Assembly (NCBI GenBank): GCA_903835655.1
Contig: CAILNT010000029.1
Coordinates: forward strand, 1-49,723
DNA from: an uncultured Pseudomonadota bacterium
GTDB lineage: Bacteria; Pseudomonadota; Gammaproteobacteria; Burkholderiales; Thiobacillaceae
Length of the DNA stretch: 49,723 nucleotides
Reading direction: 5' to 3'
The notes under the pieces were generated by a model. It worked only from the letters and a program-made list of their open reading frames with translations, was not told the DNA's origin and did no database searches. Made by a program: the position numbers and the translations under genes. The first letter of the stretch is position 1, and every line of letters starts with the position of its first letter. This document shows, one piece after another, positions 29,439 to 40,439 of the stretch.

Positions 29439-30476
29439 GTGTTTGGTTTCTTCAAATCCAGCAAGCCCGACCCTGCCAGCAGCGGCACGCACGCCGCCCT
29501 GGTCCGGGAGCGCGTGCCCGCCGCGGAAGCCGCTCCCACGCCAAAAATTTCCTGGGCGCTACGTCTGAAGTCCGGGCTGGCGCGCACTCGCGACACGTTC
29601 ACCAGCCAGATTGCCGGGCTGTTCGGCGTCGGCGCCAGGATCGACGAGTCCTTGTTCGAGGAACTCGAGACCGTGCTGCTTTCCGCCGATGTCGGCGTCG
29701 GAGCCACGCAACATCTGATCGACAGGCTGCGCCTGCGGATCAAGCGGGATCGTCTCACCGAAGCGGGTGAACTCAAGGAGGCGCTCAAACAGGAACTCAC
29801 CCTGTTGCTTGCGCCTCTGGAGCGCCCTCTCGACCTGGAAGGCGGTAAGCCTTTCGTCATCATGCTGGCCGGGGTCAATGGTGCCGGCAAAACCACTACC
29901 ATAGGCAAGCTCGCCCGCCGTTTCCAGGCCGAGGGCAAGAGCGTGCTGCTGGCTGCGGGCGACACCTTCCGCGCGGCGGCGCGCGAGCAGTTGGCCGAGT
30001 GGGGCCGGCGCAACGGGGTGGAAGTCATCTCCTCCCAGGCCGGCGACCCCGCCGCCGTGATATTCGATGCCATCCAGTCCGCTCGCGCCCGTGGCATCGA
30101 CGTGGTGCTGGCAGATACCGCAGGGCGCCTACCCACGCAATTGCACCTGATGGACGAGATCCGCAAGGTCAAGCGGGTGATCCAGAAAGCCGATGCCAGT
30201 GCCCCCCACGAGGTGCTGCTGGTGCTCGACGCCAACATCGGACAGAACGCGCTGCTCCAGGTGAAGGCCTTCGATGAGGCGCTGGGGCTGACCGGCCTGG
30301 TCATGACCAAGCTCGACGGTACGGCTCGGGGTGGCGTCATCGCGGCTCTGGCTCACAGTCGTGGCTCAGGGCAGGGCAGGCAGCCGGTGCCGGTGCGCTT
30401 CATCGGTGTCGGCGAAGACATGGAGGATCTACAACCCTTCCGCGTCGCCGAGTTCGTGGACGCCCTGTTCGCATGA
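29439..30476 (+). CDS. ftsY: Signal recognition particle receptor FtsY
   Basis: GTPase that docks SRP-ribosome complexes at the membrane. The 345 residues start with a short A domain (MFGFFKSSKPDPASS), then the N domain (about 55-125) and the G domain with GVNGAGKTTTIGKLA (G1), DTFRAAAREQL, DTAGRL (G3) and TKLDGTARGG (G4/G5). The start codon is GTG. It leads ftsY-ftsE-ftsX, each overlapping the next by 4 bp. Confidence 0.96.
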   Translation: MFGFFKSSKPDPASSGTHAALVRERVPAAEAAPTPKISWALRLKSGLARTRDTFTSQIAGLFGVGARIDESLFEELETVLLSADVGVGATQHLIDRLRLRIKRDRLTEAGELKEALKQELTLLLAPLERPLDLEGGKPFVIMLAGVNGAGKTTTIGKLARRFQAEGKSVLLAAGDTFRAAAREQLAEWGRRNGVEVISSQAGDPAAVIFDAIQSARARGIDVVLADTAGRLPTQLHLMDEIRKVKRVIQKADASAPHEVLLVLDANIGQNALLQVKAFDEALGLTGLVMTKLDGTARGGVIAALAHSRGSGQGRQPVPVRFIGVGEDMEDLQPFRVAEFVDALFA

Positions 30477-31141
30477 CGACGCCCGCGCTCATCGAGATTT
30501 CCGAGGTCACCAAGCGCTACCCCGGCGGTCACGAGGCGGTGTCCCAGGTCTCGCTGGCGATCGCTCCGGGCGAAATGGTGTTCCTCACCGGCCATTCCGG
30601 TGCCGGGAAAAGCACCCTGTTGAAGCTCATCGCCGCCATCGAGCGCCCGACCACCGGCCACATCATGGTCAACGGACAGAACGTTGGCCGCATGAAGCGT
30701 CCGGCCCTCCCTTTTTTCCGCCGCAACATCGGTCTGATTTTCCAGGACCACAAGCTGCTGTACGACCGCACGGTGTTCGACAACGTGCTGATGCCCTTGC
30801 ACATCCAGGGTGTGATCGGCCCGGACGCGGCCCGCCGGGTGCGCGCGGCACTCGACAAGGTCGGCCTGCTGGGCAGGGAACGCGCCCGCCCAATCACGCT
30901 CTCTGGCGGCGAGCAGCAGCGCTTGTGCATCGCCCGCGCCATCGTCAGCCGACCCGCCCTGGTTCTGGCCGACGAGCCCACGGCCAACCTGGATGATGCG
31001 TATGCGCGCGACATCATGGACATGTTCCGCGCCTTCAACGAAGTCGGCGTCACCCTCATCATCTCCACGCACGACCAGGATCTGATTCACCGCTACGGCG
31101 GGCGCCGCGTCACCCTGGCCTACGGGAAGCTGGTGCAATGA
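30473..31141 (+). CDS. ftsE: Cell-division ABC transporter ATPase FtsE
   Basis: A 222-residue ABC ATPase with Walker A GHSGAGKST, signature LSGGEQQRLCIARA and Walker B LVLADEPTANLD. With FtsX it controls septal peptidoglycan hydrolases through EnvC-type activators. ATGA overlaps with ftsY and ftsX. Confidence 0.96.
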   Translation: MTTPALIEISEVTKRYPGGHEAVSQVSLAIAPGEMVFLTGHSGAGKSTLLKLIAAIERPTTGHIMVNGQNVGRMKRPALPFFRRNIGLIFQDHKLLYDRTVFDNVLMPLHIQGVIGPDAARRVRAALDKVGLLGRERARPITLSGGEQQRLCIARAIVSRPALVLADEPTANLDDAYARDIMDMFRAFNEVGVTLIISTHDQDLIHRYGGRRVTLAYGKLVQ

Positions 31142-32040
31142 TGAAAGCCTGGGTTGCGCACCACCTGCACAGCCTCAAGATCGCTGCCGAGCAGTTTCGC
31201 GCGGCACCCGTCGCCGCCCTGTTCACCGTTCTGGTGATCGGGGTGGCGGTTAGCCTGCCTGCCGGCCTCTACGTCTTGCTCGCCAACCTGGAACGCGCTG
31301 CGGGGGGCGTCAAACCGCAGGCGGAGATCACCGTTTTCCTGAAGGATGCGGTGGACGAGAATACCGCGCGCACCCTCGGCACCAGTCTGAAGAAGCGAGC
31401 CCTGGTGGCCGATGCCCGGTTCGTCAGCAAGGCGGATGGCATCAAGCACCTCGAGGACGCGGGCCTCGCCGACATCGCCGCCGGCCTGCCGGAAAATCCC
31501 CTGCCGCACACCCTGGTCCTCACCCCCATGGATACCGCGCCGGTGGCCATGGCCGCGCTGACCGCGAAACTCAAGGGCAACCCCGATGTCGACCGCATCC
31601 TGATGGATAGCGACTGGATCAAGCGTCTGGCCGCGCTGATGCAGCTGGGACGCGACTTGGTCGGCATGTTGATCCTCGTCCTGGGCGTGGCGCTCGCCGC
31701 CATCACATCGAACACCATCCGCCTGCAAATCTACGCGCAGAAGGATGAAATCGAAGTCGCCCGACTGATCGGTGCCACCGATCGCTTCATCCGCCGCCCC
31801 TTCCTCTATTTCGGTGGCATCCAGGGCCTGGCTGGCGGCCTGGCCGGCTGGCTGCTGGTCGGCTGCGGCGGCTGGCTGCTGGAAAAGAGCGTGGCCCAGG
31901 TTGCCGCCGCCTACGGTTCGCAGTTCCACCTGGCCGGGTTCAACCTTCGGGAGGCCGCGCTTCTGCTCCTGCTCTCGACCTGCCTGGGCTGGCTCGGCGC
32001 TTATTTTTCGGTCAGCCGGGCCTTGCGGGAAAACGATTAG
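31138..32040 (+). CDS. ftsX: Cell-division protein FtsX
   Basis: A 300-residue inner-membrane protein with TM1 at about 24-48, a periplasmic loop (about 55-165) that signals to murein hydrolase activators, and three further membrane segments (about 178-200, 225-250 and 275-295). Partner of FtsE. Its stop codon overlaps the convergent diguanylate cyclase stop by 4 bp. Confidence 0.95.
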   Translation: MMKAWVAHHLHSLKIAAEQFRAAPVAALFTVLVIGVAVSLPAGLYVLLANLERAAGGVKPQAEITVFLKDAVDENTARTLGTSLKKRALVADARFVSKADGIKHLEDAGLADIAAGLPENPLPHTLVLTPMDTAPVAMAALTAKLKGNPDVDRILMDSDWIKRLAALMQLGRDLVGMLILVLGVALAAITSNTIRLQIYAQKDEIEVARLIGATDRFIRRPFLYFGGIQGLAGGLAGWLLVGCGGWLLEKSVAQVAAAYGSQFHLAGFNLREAALLLLLSTCLGWLGAYFSVSRALREND

Positions 32041-33572
32041 CCGCCCAGCACACGGTTTTTCCCCGTGCGCTTGGCCAGATACATGGCTTGATCGGCACGC
32101 CGGATGGCGTCCGCGCCCGACTCCTCGCGGGAAAACTGGGCAACGCCGGCGCTGAATGTGATCAACACCTTTTCATTTCCGGAAAGAAAGAATCTTTTGG
32201 TGAGATCCCTTTGGCAGCGCTGCATGGCTTTGATCGCATCGCCGAGTGCGGAATCGGGCATGAGAATGACGAATTCCTCGCCGCCGTAGCGAGCCAGGGT
32301 GTCTGCCGGACGTAAACTCAGGCGCACGATGTTGACCAGGTGAATCAGGGCGGCGTCGCCCGATTCGTGCCCTAGCCGGTCGTTGAGCTTCTTGAAGTTG
32401 TCGATGTCGAGGAAGGCCACGGAGAGCGGTGTCTCTTTGCGCCGCATGATGGCGATCTCGCGAATCAAAGCCTCTTCCAGGCCTTTTCTGTTCAGCGCGG
32501 AAGTCAAGGGATCATGGCGCGCGGAGTCGCTGGCACGCAGCAATTCCTGTTGCAGTTTCGTGATTTCTTCCTCGGTCGCCGACGCTTTGTTCTTCAGTGA
32601 TTCCAGTTGATCGTGCTCCTGTGAGGTCTGTTTCGCCATGTCGCGCGCGGTGGCGATGATGTCCTGCAATAGCGGCGAGAGATCCTCGAACGTCTTGATG
32701 CCTTCCATCCTGCGGGCGCTTTCCTCGATCTTGTGCTGGAACGTGAAGCTGGATTCGCTCATGCTGGAGAGCCGACCGATGAAGTCGGACAGCATCCGGC
32801 GCATTTCTTCCTGCGCCTCCAGCGTGCGGGCCTTGGCCACGGATTGCCTGGCCATGACCTCGCGAACGCGCTGCTTCACGTCGTCCAGGCGGCGCAAGTC
32901 AAGCGGAGGTTCAACCGCCGCCAGCAAACCATCGACCTGTCCCTTGAGCCAGCTGTCGTCCAGGCTCAAGGCGCTGACGTTTTCAAGGATGAGATGCAGC
33001 AAGTCGAGGAGCACGATCTTGATTTCGGCCTGCTCTTCCGCGATGAACGACAGGCGATGGCTGAAGTCACCGAGTTCGGTATGGACGTCGTACACGGTCG
33101 ATTCCGGATCGCGGAGTATGCGTAGCAGGTCTTCCGACTTACGGGAAAACAATTCATCCGCGCTTCCCAGCGCGGGCAACCCGCATTCGATCATGCTGGC
33201 AATTTTCATGCGCAATTCGGTGTGATCGCTATCCGCGCGGTCCTGTGTCTGGATGGCTCCATCGGCAGCAACCATCGTTGTGGGCTCGGTCATGGCCCTG
33301 GTAAATTCGGATAGCGCTTCTTCTATGCCCTGCCAGCTATGTTTTCCTATGGAAGCATCCAGCTGGTCGAGCCATTTCTTTTGTTCCGGATTCCGCGCCG
33401 ACAAGGCCCGTGAAATTGCACGAAGATTCGCCTCTGGAAAGCCGGCCACATTGGGATGGCCGATGATCTCGTTGTAACACATCTGATAGTTCGCAGGCGT
33501 CGGCGGCAGCTTGCGGGTGGCCAGCTTTCTGAATGCTTCACGCGCAATCTGAGTGTGGTTATTGGGCGTCAT
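32037..33572 (-). CDS. Diguanylate cyclase (GGDEF domain)
   Basis: A 511-residue cytoplasmic protein that makes c-di-GMP from GTP. The N-terminal 340 residues are helical without membrane segments and include coiled-coil stretches (LESLKNKASATEEEITKLQQ). The GGDEF domain (about 345-505) has an active site GGEEF and, exactly five residues before it, the inhibitory I-site RPAD, so product inhibition is expected. The start MTPNNHTQIAREAFRKLATR at 33572 is typical for this architecture; no strong ribosome binding site. The 797-bp gap upstream may hold its promoter. Confidence 0.9.
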   Translation of the reverse strand: MTPNNHTQIAREAFRKLATRKLPPTPANYQMCYNEIIGHPNVAGFPEANLRAISRALSARNPEQKKWLDQLDASIGKHSWQGIEEALSEFTRAMTEPTTMVAADGAIQTQDRADSDHTELRMKIASMIECGLPALGSADELFSRKSEDLLRILRDPESTVYDVHTELGDFSHRLSFIAEEQAEIKIVLLDLLHLILENVSALSLDDSWLKGQVDGLLAAVEPPLDLRRLDDVKQRVREVMARQSVAKARTLEAQEEMRRMLSDFIGRLSSMSESSFTFQHKIEESARRMEGIKTFEDLSPLLQDIIATARDMAKQTSQEHDQLESLKNKASATEEEITKLQQELLRASDSARHDPLTSALNRKGLEEALIREIAIMRRKETPLSVAFLDIDNFKKLNDRLGHESGDAALIHLVNIVRLSLRPADTLARYGGEEFVILMPDSALGDAIKAMQRCQRDLTKRFFLSGNEKVLITFSAGVAQFSREESGADAIRRADQAMYLAKRTGKNRVLGG

Positions 33573-34369
33573 GTTGAGGATGCTCTGATTGATTCGATTC
33601 CGTTCGCGGTTCGACCAGATGGATTGCCGAAGGGTCCAGTACGGACGGGATCGATGTATCGCCGTCTGTTCTGCGTCTGTGGATGGACTGGAGTTGCGGT
33701 TCTTGCATGGAAATAACGGCCACGCTTTGGCGAGCGACCGGGCTATATCTCCGCCATTTCGACCGGGAGGCCCGTTGGACTCCGACCGCGGGTTGGACGT
33801 AAAATTCCGCCGGAGAAGCGGATCGGTTCGATTCCTTTTCTGGCTCGGCCGGGCTTGTTCGTATGGGGGCGGTACGTATGGAATCGATGCGTCGCCACAC
33901 GCACCAAGCCGGCCTGGGGAGTCAAGGCTTACCGGGATGATTCCGCCCGCGAGCATAACGCTTCTTGTCCAGGACGGGGGGCTTTTCGTCCGGGGCTGCG
34001 GTTCGGGGGTCGCCAGGGCGGGTTCGGCCGTTGCGTGAGCCGTCGTCGATTTGTTCCGGGAGGTGAAGCAGGTATGGGCACTTTGGAACGCCTCTCGGCA
34101 GTGCGCTTCGTCGCTTCGTCGTCGCCCTGGTTGGGTGCCAATCTCGATCACCTCGCATCGCGGCACGGCCGTGCCCCCGGCTCGGAAGTTGAGGGCAGCG
34201 TGGTTTCGAGTTTGCGACACAGGGTGTTCGGGCTCCCTCTGGAGTGCCCGCAAGCTACCGGCCGTATCCGTAATGCCGCCGAGTCGGCCACGCCCAGGGT
34301 CAGTCCGTTCCTGGAGCGGCCTGGAGAACGTCCCGAGCGCGCCGGGATCGCAAGCGGACAACCCCGCTC
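33573..34369. other. 797-bp divergent gap without recognisable gene
   Basis: Lies between the divergent diguanylate cyclase and hybrid kinase genes. Several frames are open on both strands, none with a ribosome binding site, known motif or consistent codon use. Around 34246-34290 a stretch (GTGCCCGCAAG, CCGTATCCGTA, GCCGCCGAGTCGGC) resembles the structured 57-bp repeats loosely. Otherwise nothing is recognised. Confidence 0.5.
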
Positions 34370-37300
34370 GTGACCTATCCAGAGCCCAACGGCAGCCAGA
34401 TCGAGCATCTGAAGGCTCGCAACCGGCGTCTGGCGGAGGACAAGTCCTATCTGCAACTGGTCATCCACCTGATCGAGGCGCTCAATCCGCTACCCGGTAT
34501 CGAGCACATGGTGTCGGCCATACTGAGCAGCATTGCCAACACCATAGGGGGTACCAATATCCGTATCTGGTACTGGTTGGGAGACGAGATTCGCTATCTC
34601 GATGTTCTGGGTGAGAACCGCTCGGTCGCGGCCATAGACGACCTCCTGTCCAGTCAGGCCATCGAAACTGGCCAGTTCGTGGAACAGTCGGTGGAAGCCG
34701 CGGGCGGTTTGCTGGTCGATGGCGTGATTCACGGCGCCTGGACCTGGGCCTTTCCACTGCGTGCTGGCCGGGAGGCTGTCGGCGTTATCAAACTGGAAAA
34801 CGTGCACCTGAGCGGCGCGCGCCTGCGCGAATACCTGCCGATCTTCTTCAGCCATGTCGCCCTGATCCTCAGCAACGAAGTGCGCAATGCCTTGCAGTTG
34901 CGCGCCGAAAACGCCTTGCGTGAGGCCGAGGAAAAATACCGTACTTTCGCCGACTTCACCCACGACTGGGAAGTCTGGGTCGCCCCGGACGGGAGCATTC
35001 GCTACATGTCGCCTTCCTGCCAGCGGGTGACCGGTTATGGCGTTGCGGCCTTCGTCGAAGATCCCCGGTTGATGCAGCGCATCATTCATCCGGAGGATCA
35101 GGATCGCGTGGCCGCGCATTTCGAATGCGTACATTCCCCTTCGCAGCCCAGCGATAACTTTGAATTTCGCGTGATCACGAAAACCGGAGAAATACGCTGG
35201 ATCGAGCATTTCTGCCATGCCGTCGCGCGTGAGGATGGCACTTATCTCGGCCGGCGCGCCAGCAACCACGACATCACCAAGCGTAAACAGTCCGAGGAAG
35301 AAAATCTCGCGACCAATCGCCTGCTCGATTCCATCATCGAGAACATTCCCAACATGATTTTCCTGAAGCGCGCCGAAGATCTGCGCTTCGTGCTGTTCAA
35401 CAAGGCAGGGGAGCGTTTGCTGGGTTTTGACCGGGGGGAGTTGCTGGGCAAGAGCGACCAAGACCTGTTTCCCAAAGAGCAGGCGGATTTTTTCTCCGCC
35501 AGGGATCGCGAGGTATTGAACTCGACGGCGGTCGCCGATATTCCCGAAGAAGCCATCACCACGCGCCACGCCGGCCGGCGCATCCTGCACACCAAGAAAC
35601 TGGCCTTACGCGACAGCCGGGGCGAGGCCACGTATCTGCTCGGTATTTCCGACGACATCACCGAGATGAAGCGCAACGCGGAAGAACTGGAACGCCACCG
35701 CCACCATCTCGAACGTTTGGTCGAAGCACGCACGGTGGAATTGACCCAGGCCAAGGATGCAGCCGAAACCGCCAACCAGGCCAAGAGCGTGTTTCTGGCC
35801 AATATGAGCCACGAGATCCGTACGCCGATGAACGCCATCCTCGGACTGACCCATTTGTTGCATGCCCAAGCCTCGCCGGGCCAGATCGAGCGGTTGGACA
35901 AGATCGACGCGGCCGGTCGCCACCTGCTCTCGATCATCAACGACATCCTCGACATCTCCAAGATTGAGGCCGGCCGGCTGCAACTGGAGCAGAGTGATTT
36001 CGCGCTCGACTCCGTGCTCGACCACGTGCGTTCCCTGATTTCCGACGCTGCGCAGGCCAAGGGGCTGAAGGTGGAAGTCGATGCGGATGAGGTGCCTATC
36101 TGGTTGCGTGGCGATGCGACGCGCTTGCGGCAGGCATTACTCAATTTCGCCAGCAATGCGGTCAAGTTCACCGAACAAGGCATCGTTACGCTGCGAGCCA
36201 AGTTGCTGGAAGACAAGGGCGACGTCTTGTTGTTGCGTTTCGAGGTCACGGACACGGGCATAGGCATCGCCCCCGACAAGCTGGAACGGTTGTTCCATGC
36301 CTTCGAGCAGGCGGATACCTCGACCACGCGCAGGTTTGGCGACACCGGCCTGGGCCTGGTGATCACCAGGCGGCTGGCGCAACTGATGGGTGGAGAAGTC
36401 GGCGCCGACAGCACGCCGGGGGTGGGCAGCACTTTTTGGTTCACCGGCCGCCTGCAACGTGGTCATGGCATTCTGTTCCACGAACCGGCCACGCAAGCCG
36501 CCGATGCCGAAAATCAATTGCGCTCGCGTCACGGCGGTTCGGCAAGGTTGCTCCTGGCGGAAGACAACGCCATCAACCGCGAGGTGGCGCTGGAACTGCT
36601 GCACGCCGTGGGCCTGGCGGTCGATACGGCGGAGGACGGACTGGCAGCACTCGAGCAAGCGAAACATTCCTCTTACGACCTGATCCTGATGGACATCCAG
36701 ATGCCCAACATGGACGGGCTGGAAGCCGCCCAGGCGATCCGCAAGCTGTCTGGCCGGGAAAAGACACCGATCCTGGCGATGACCGCCAACGCCTTCGACG
36801 AGGACCGCCGCGCCTGTGTCGCCGCGGGCATGAACGATTTCATCGCCAAGCCGGTCGATCCCGACGCGCTCTACGCGACCTTGCTGGAATGGCTGCCGAA
36901 GACGCGCGGCGAAGCGCCTCGGCCTGAGGGCGGGCCGACGCAGGTCGGCGACGTCGAGTCGATTCGTGGTCCGAACGAGATCGCCTCGCTGGAGCGCTTG
37001 TGTACCGTGCCCGGCCTCAACGTGGTTCGCGGCCTGGCGGTGGTGCGCGGGAAAACCGCAAGATACCTGGATTTGTTGCGCCTTTTCGTCGAATCGCACG
37101 CCGATGACATGATGCGTTTGGGAATCTGCCTGTCCGCGGAGGATTACCCCACCGCGCTTCGCTTGGCCCATAGTCTCAAAGGTGCGGCGGCCACACTGGG
37201 CATCGAGCGGCTGGCGGCAGCGGCACAGCGCCTGGAAGTGGGGTTGCGGGCGCCCGCGCCCGTCCGCTCGAACGCGTTCGATTCCGACATGGCGACGATC

Positions 37301-37588
37301 TCCCTCGAGCTCGCCGCTTTGGCAGTGGTATTGCCGCCGGTCCCCTCCCCGGCAAGCGAAGTGCCTCTTCTGGATGCGCAGATGCAAAAGAGCTTGCTCG
37401 ACGAACTGGAGGCGCGCCTGAAACAAGGCGATTTCTCCGCGCTCGCGCTACTCCAGGACCACTCCGGTCCGTTGCGCGTGGTCTTGGGCGCGTATTGCGA
37501 AGACCTGATGCGGCAGATCAAACGGTTTGATTTCAAGGCTGCGGAGGAAACCCTGCGCGGCTTGCGTAATTCCGGTGAGGTTCGCTGA
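34370..37588 (+). CDS. Hybrid sensor histidine kinase: GAF, two PAS, kinase, receiver, HPt
   Basis: A 1072-residue cytoplasmic phosphorelay protein. Domains: short coiled coil, GAF-like (about 30-190), PAS (about 200-315, ending DITKRK), PAS (about 325-440, ending DDITEMKR), coiled coil, HisKA with His481 in [11 protein letters not shown]-binding domain with N, G1 (DTGIGI) and G2 (GDTGLGLVI) boxes, receiver with Asp775 in [13 protein letters not shown], and HPt with His934 in [12 protein letters not shown]. About 80 C-terminal residues follow. The full phosphorelay is thus in one chain and needs only a distant response regulator. GTG start at 34370. Its 3' end overlaps the convergent dynamin-like gene by 56 bp. 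Confidence 0.92.
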   Translation: MTYPEPNGSQIEHLKARNRRLAEDKSYLQLVIHLIEALNPLPGIEHMVSAILSSIANTIGGTNIRIWYWLGDEIRYLDVLGENRSVAAIDDLLSSQAIETGQFVEQSVEAAGGLLVDGVIHGAWTWAFPLRAGREAVGVIKLENVHLSGARLREYLPIFFSHVALILSNEVRNALQLRAENALREAEEKYRTFADFTHDWEVWVAPDGSIRYMSPSCQRVTGYGVAAFVEDPRLMQRIIHPEDQDRVAAHFECVHSPSQPSDNFEFRVITKTGEIRWIEHFCHAVAREDGTYLGRRASNHDITKRKQSEEENLATNRLLDSIIENIPNMIFLKRAEDLRFVLFNKAGERLLGFDRGELLGKSDQDLFPKEQADFFSARDREVLNSTAVADIPEEAITTRHAGRRILHTKKLALRDSRGEATYLLGISDDITEMKRNAEELERHRHHLERLVEARTVELTQAKDAAETANQAKSVFLANMSHEIRTPMNAILGLTHLLHAQASPGQIERLDKIDAAGRHLLSIINDILDISKIEAGRLQLEQSDFALDSVLDHVRSLISDAAQAKGLKVEVDADEVPIWLRGDATRLRQALLNFASNAVKFTEQGIVTLRAKLLEDKGDVLLLRFEVTDTGIGIAPDKLERLFHAFEQADTSTTRRFGDTGLGLVITRRLAQLMGGEVGADSTPGVGSTFWFTGRLQRGHGILFHEPATQAADAENQLRSRHGGSARLLLAEDNAINREVALELLHAVGLAVDTAEDGLAALEQAKHSSYDLILMDIQMPNMDGLEAAQAIRKLSGREKTPILAMTANAFDEDRRACVAAGMNDFIAKPVDPDALYATLLEWLPKTRGEAPRPEGGPTQVGDVESIRGPNEIASLERLCTVPGLNVVRGLAVVRGKTARYLDLLRLFVESHADDMMRLGICLSAEDYPTALRLAHSLKGAAATLGIERLAAAAQRLEVGLRAPAPVRSNAFDSDMATISLELAALAVVLPPVPSPASEVPLLDAQMQKSLLDELEARLKQGDFSALALLQDHSGPLRVVLGAYCEDLMRQIKRFDFKAAEETLRGLRNSGEVR

Positions 37589-39494
37589 ACAGGTCGCGCA
37601 ACGGTCGCGCCAGTTCGGCGAGCTCTTCGGTCTGGCGCATGACTTCGAAGTGCATCTGCTCCAGCTCGCCGATGCGGTCTTCCAGCGTTTCGACTGCCTG
37701 GTGGATGCGTTTGATATTGTCCAGGCGCCGCCGCAATTGCAACTGATGCTCGCGCACCTGACTCTCTACCGGCGACATCACGGCTTTGAGCCAGCCGTCC
37801 ACCTCCTTGTTGAGCGCTTCGAACACCTGGAGCACGCGCGTGGCCAAGGTCTCGAAGAAGCGAACGGTGAGGGCGTATTGCTCGGTGGTCAGGAAGGTGT
37901 AGAAGGTGTTGAACTTCTGCTCGTAGGCGGATTCTATACGGCGGATTTCCTCGCGGTAATGCGAGATCGAGAAGGGCGGGATGGTGACCGGATCGATATC
38001 CTCTGCGTGGTTCAACTTCCAGTACATGGCCGTCATCATCTCGCCGATCTCATCGATCTGGCCCTCGGCGGCCGCGAGATGGCTGTCCACGCGCGTGAAG
38101 AAACCACTCATGGCGCTGCGCATGCCGTGGGTGAAATGGCTCCGTAGCATCGCGGCGCTGGCGGTGCGGACTTCATCGCGTATCCTGTCCATGCCGATCA
38201 GGGCGTACAGCTTGACGTTCTGCTGGGAAAAGATCGAGCGTAGCGCCTGAAATTGTTGCAGCCCACGTTCGAAGGTTTCCTTTTCGCCGGTGATCTTGAC
38301 CATGGCATGTTCCACCACGTCCTGATTTTTCCCCCGCAAGCCGCGTAGTTCGTCCTGTTGCTCCCCGATGCCACGTTGCCTGGTTTCCAGCAGGGCCGTG
38401 CTGGTGTCGAGCAGGTCGGACAACTCGGCATCGGTCTGGTCGCGCACGATGGCCTGCTTGGAGGAGATCAGTTCCCCGGACAGTGCGTTTTCCAGGGCGG
38501 CCAGCCGGCTTTTCTTCAGCAGGGCGGCATCGCCGTGGATCTTCGCCAGTAGGCCTTTTTGCGCCGAGACAGGGAAGATCTGCGAGCGGTCGATGCCGAG
38601 CAGTTCCGCGCAATCCCTCACTTGAGCGTCAATTTCCGCGTCGATCTGGGCCTCGCTCTTGAGTTCGTCCCAGAGGCCGTCGATCTTGTTGAGTGCCACC
38701 AGGCGACCGCGATTCTCGCCGCGCGCGTAGATGTGGTTGCGCCAGACTTCGATGTCGGACCTGGTGACACCGGTGTCCGCGGCCAACACGAACAGCACGG
38801 CATGGGCGTTGGGCAGCAGGTTGAAGGTGAGTTCCGGTTCCACGCCAATGGCGTTCAGCCCCGGCGTGTCGTAGACCACCAGGCCTTTTTCCAGGAAGGG
38901 GTGCGGGAAGTTGATGATGGCGTGGCGCCAGGCGGGGATCGTGACCGTGCCGTCTTCGTTTCGATGGCTGTCGTCCGGGTCGTAGAGGCCGTAGCGGGTC
39001 GCTTCCTGAGTCGAGACCCGCTTGACGCGGCATACTTCCTGCATGGCGCGCGCGACATTGTCGGCCGAGGTGGGATCGAAGCCGATGCGGGTCCATTCAT
39101 CGCCGAAATTTCTGTATTCGGCGATGCTGGTGCCCGAGGTGCGGGTGTCGATCGGCAGGAGCTCGATGCCGGGCGGTTTGCCGGCGTCATAGAGCAGTTC
39201 CGTGGGGCACATGGTGGTGCGCCCGGCGGTGGAGGGCAGCAGCCGCTGTTTCAGATCGGACAGGAAGATCGCGTTGATCAGCTCCGACTTGCCGCGCGAG
39301 AACTCGGCCACGAAGGCGACATGCAGCTTGTCTTCCGCGAGGCGATCGAGCAGTTGCTGCAGGCGCAGGTCGCGCTGCGAGTCGTTGAGGTCTTCCCGAT
39401 TGAGCCAGAGCCGGTAGTCGGTGATGCGGCGGGAAAGGGCCGCGCGCCATAGGTCATAGGCGGCGAAATCGTCGGCGAGCGATGTGGTGCTCAT
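37533..39494 (-). CDS. Dynamin-like GTPase
   Basis: A 653-residue bacterial dynamin-family protein. G1 is EFSRGKSE with GKS at 68-70, G2 is a TT pair in [11 protein letters not shown]3 is DTPG at 209-212 and G4 is NKID at 269-272. The rest is long helices expected to form the neck and trunk; no clear membrane paddle or transmembrane segment is seen. The family remodels membranes or protects them under stress. Strong ribosome binding site GGAGGAAGGA fixes the start at 39494. Stands alone, whereas many bacterial dynamins come in pairs. Confidence 0.85.
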   Translation of the reverse strand: MSTTSLADDFAAYDLWRAALSRRITDYRLWLNREDLNDSQRDLRLQQLLDRLAEDKLHVAFVAEFSRGKSELINAIFLSDLKQRLLPSTAGRTTMCPTELLYDAGKPPGIELLPIDTRTSGTSIAEYRNFGDEWTRIGFDPTSADNVARAMQEVCRVKRVSTQEATRYGLYDPDDSHRNEDGTVTIPAWRHAIINFPHPFLEKGLVVYDTPGLNAIGVEPELTFNLLPNAHAVLFVLAADTGVTRSDIEVWRNHIYARGENRGRLVALNKIDGLWDELKSEAQIDAEIDAQVRDCAELLGIDRSQIFPVSAQKGLLAKIHGDAALLKKSRLAALENALSGELISSKQAIVRDQTDAELSDLLDTSTALLETRQRGIGEQQDELRGLRGKNQDVVEHAMVKITGEKETFERGLQQFQALRSIFSQQNVKLYALIGMDRIRDEVRTASAAMLRSHFTHGMRSAMSGFFTRVDSHLAAAEGQIDEIGEMMTAMYWKLNHAEDIDPVTIPPFSISHYREEIRRIESAYEQKFNTFYTFLTTEQYALTVRFFETLATRVLQVFEALNKEVDGWLKAVMSPVESQVREHQLQLRRRLDNIKRIHQAVETLEDRIGELEQMHFEVMRQTEELAELARPLRDLFSEPHRNYASRAGFPPQP

Positions 39495-39559
39495 TCCTTC
39501 CTCCAGCACGGCCGCGGCACTCTAGCACCCTTTGATGTGAACGTCGCGCTGCGACGGCG

Positions 39560-40375
39560 TCATCGATGCTGGCAGGCAGGACAATAATACGTGGCGCGCG
39601 CACCCTGGCGTAGTGTGAGTATGAGCTTGCCACAGACCGCGCAGGCGAGTCCGGCGCGGCCGTAGACCCGGTAGGTCTGCTGGAACCAGCCTGGCGTACC
39701 ATGACCATCGACGAAGTCGCGCAGGGTGCTGCCGCCGGCCGCGATGGCGCGCGTGAGGGTTTCCTTGATGGCGGCAGCCAGGCGCGCACATCGCACTCGG
39801 GAGAGGCGTCCGGCGTGGGTGCGGGGATCGATGCCGGCATGAAACAACACTTCATTGGCATAGATGTTGCCGACCCCCACCAGCAGACGGGCGTTCATGA
39901 TGACTTGTTTTATCGCGCTGGAGCGGCCCTGGCAAAGCGCGTGGAGGCGGGGGCCGTCGAATGCGTCGGACAGCGGTTCCACGCCCAGGCCCTCGAGGAG
40001 CGGATGGGAGCCAGGGTCTGCGGTCCAGAGCAAGGCGCCAAAGCGGCGCGGGTCGTGGTAGCGCAGCACCCGGCCGTCGTCCAGCAGCAGGTCGATATGG
40101 TCGTGCTTGCGCGGGGGCGTCTCGCCCGGCACCAGGCGCAGGTTGCCGGACATGCCCAGGTGGCAGAGGAGATGGCCATCCTCCAATTGCAGCAGCAGGT
40201 ATTTTCCGCGCCGTTGCAAGCCGAGGATCAGACGGCCTTGCACCCGCGCCTCCAGGTCGGCCGGCACCGGCCAGCGCAGGCGCGCTTCGCGGACCGTGGC
40301 GGCGACGAGGCTGCGGCCGAGTAGATGTGGGGCGAGGCCGCGCAGGACGGTTTCTACTTCAGGGAGTTCGGGCAT
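39560..40375 (-). CDS. mutM: Formamidopyrimidine-DNA glycosylase MutM/Fpg
   Basis: Removes 8-oxoguanine and other oxidised purines from DNA and cuts the strand. In 271 residues it has the catalytic MPELPEVE start (Pro2, Glu3), the lysine in [16 protein letters not shown], the helix-two-turn-helix region with [13 protein letters not shown] and a zinc finger CAVC...CPAC at the C-terminus. Divergent from the TPR lipoprotein gene with 64 bp between starts. Confidence 0.95.
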   Translation of the reverse strand: MPELPEVETVLRGLAPHLLGRSLVAATVREARLRWPVPADLEARVQGRLILGLQRRGKYLLLQLEDGHLLCHLGMSGNLRLVPGETPPRKHDHIDLLLDDGRVLRYHDPRRFGALLWTADPGSHPLLEGLGVEPLSDAFDGPRLHALCQGRSSAIKQVIMNARLLVGVGNIYANEVLFHAGIDPRTHAGRLSRVRCARLAAAIKETLTRAIAAGGSTLRDFVDGHGTPGWFQQTYRVYGRAGLACAVCGKLILTLRQGARATYYCPACQHR

Positions 40376-40439
40376 GGATCGAGCGCGCGGAAAGTTCGAC
40401 AGGCTGCTAGCATACCGCCCGAAACCCTGGATACCCGCC

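Noticed and set aside
29357-30340. Upstream extension of the M16 peptidase frame
   Set aside because: Ser/Arg-rich antisense of ftsY; the signal peptide at 29356 marks the real start.
32085-34361. 774-codon version of the diguanylate cyclase frame
   Set aside because: The part beyond 33572 has no domain or ribosome binding site and low-complexity composition.
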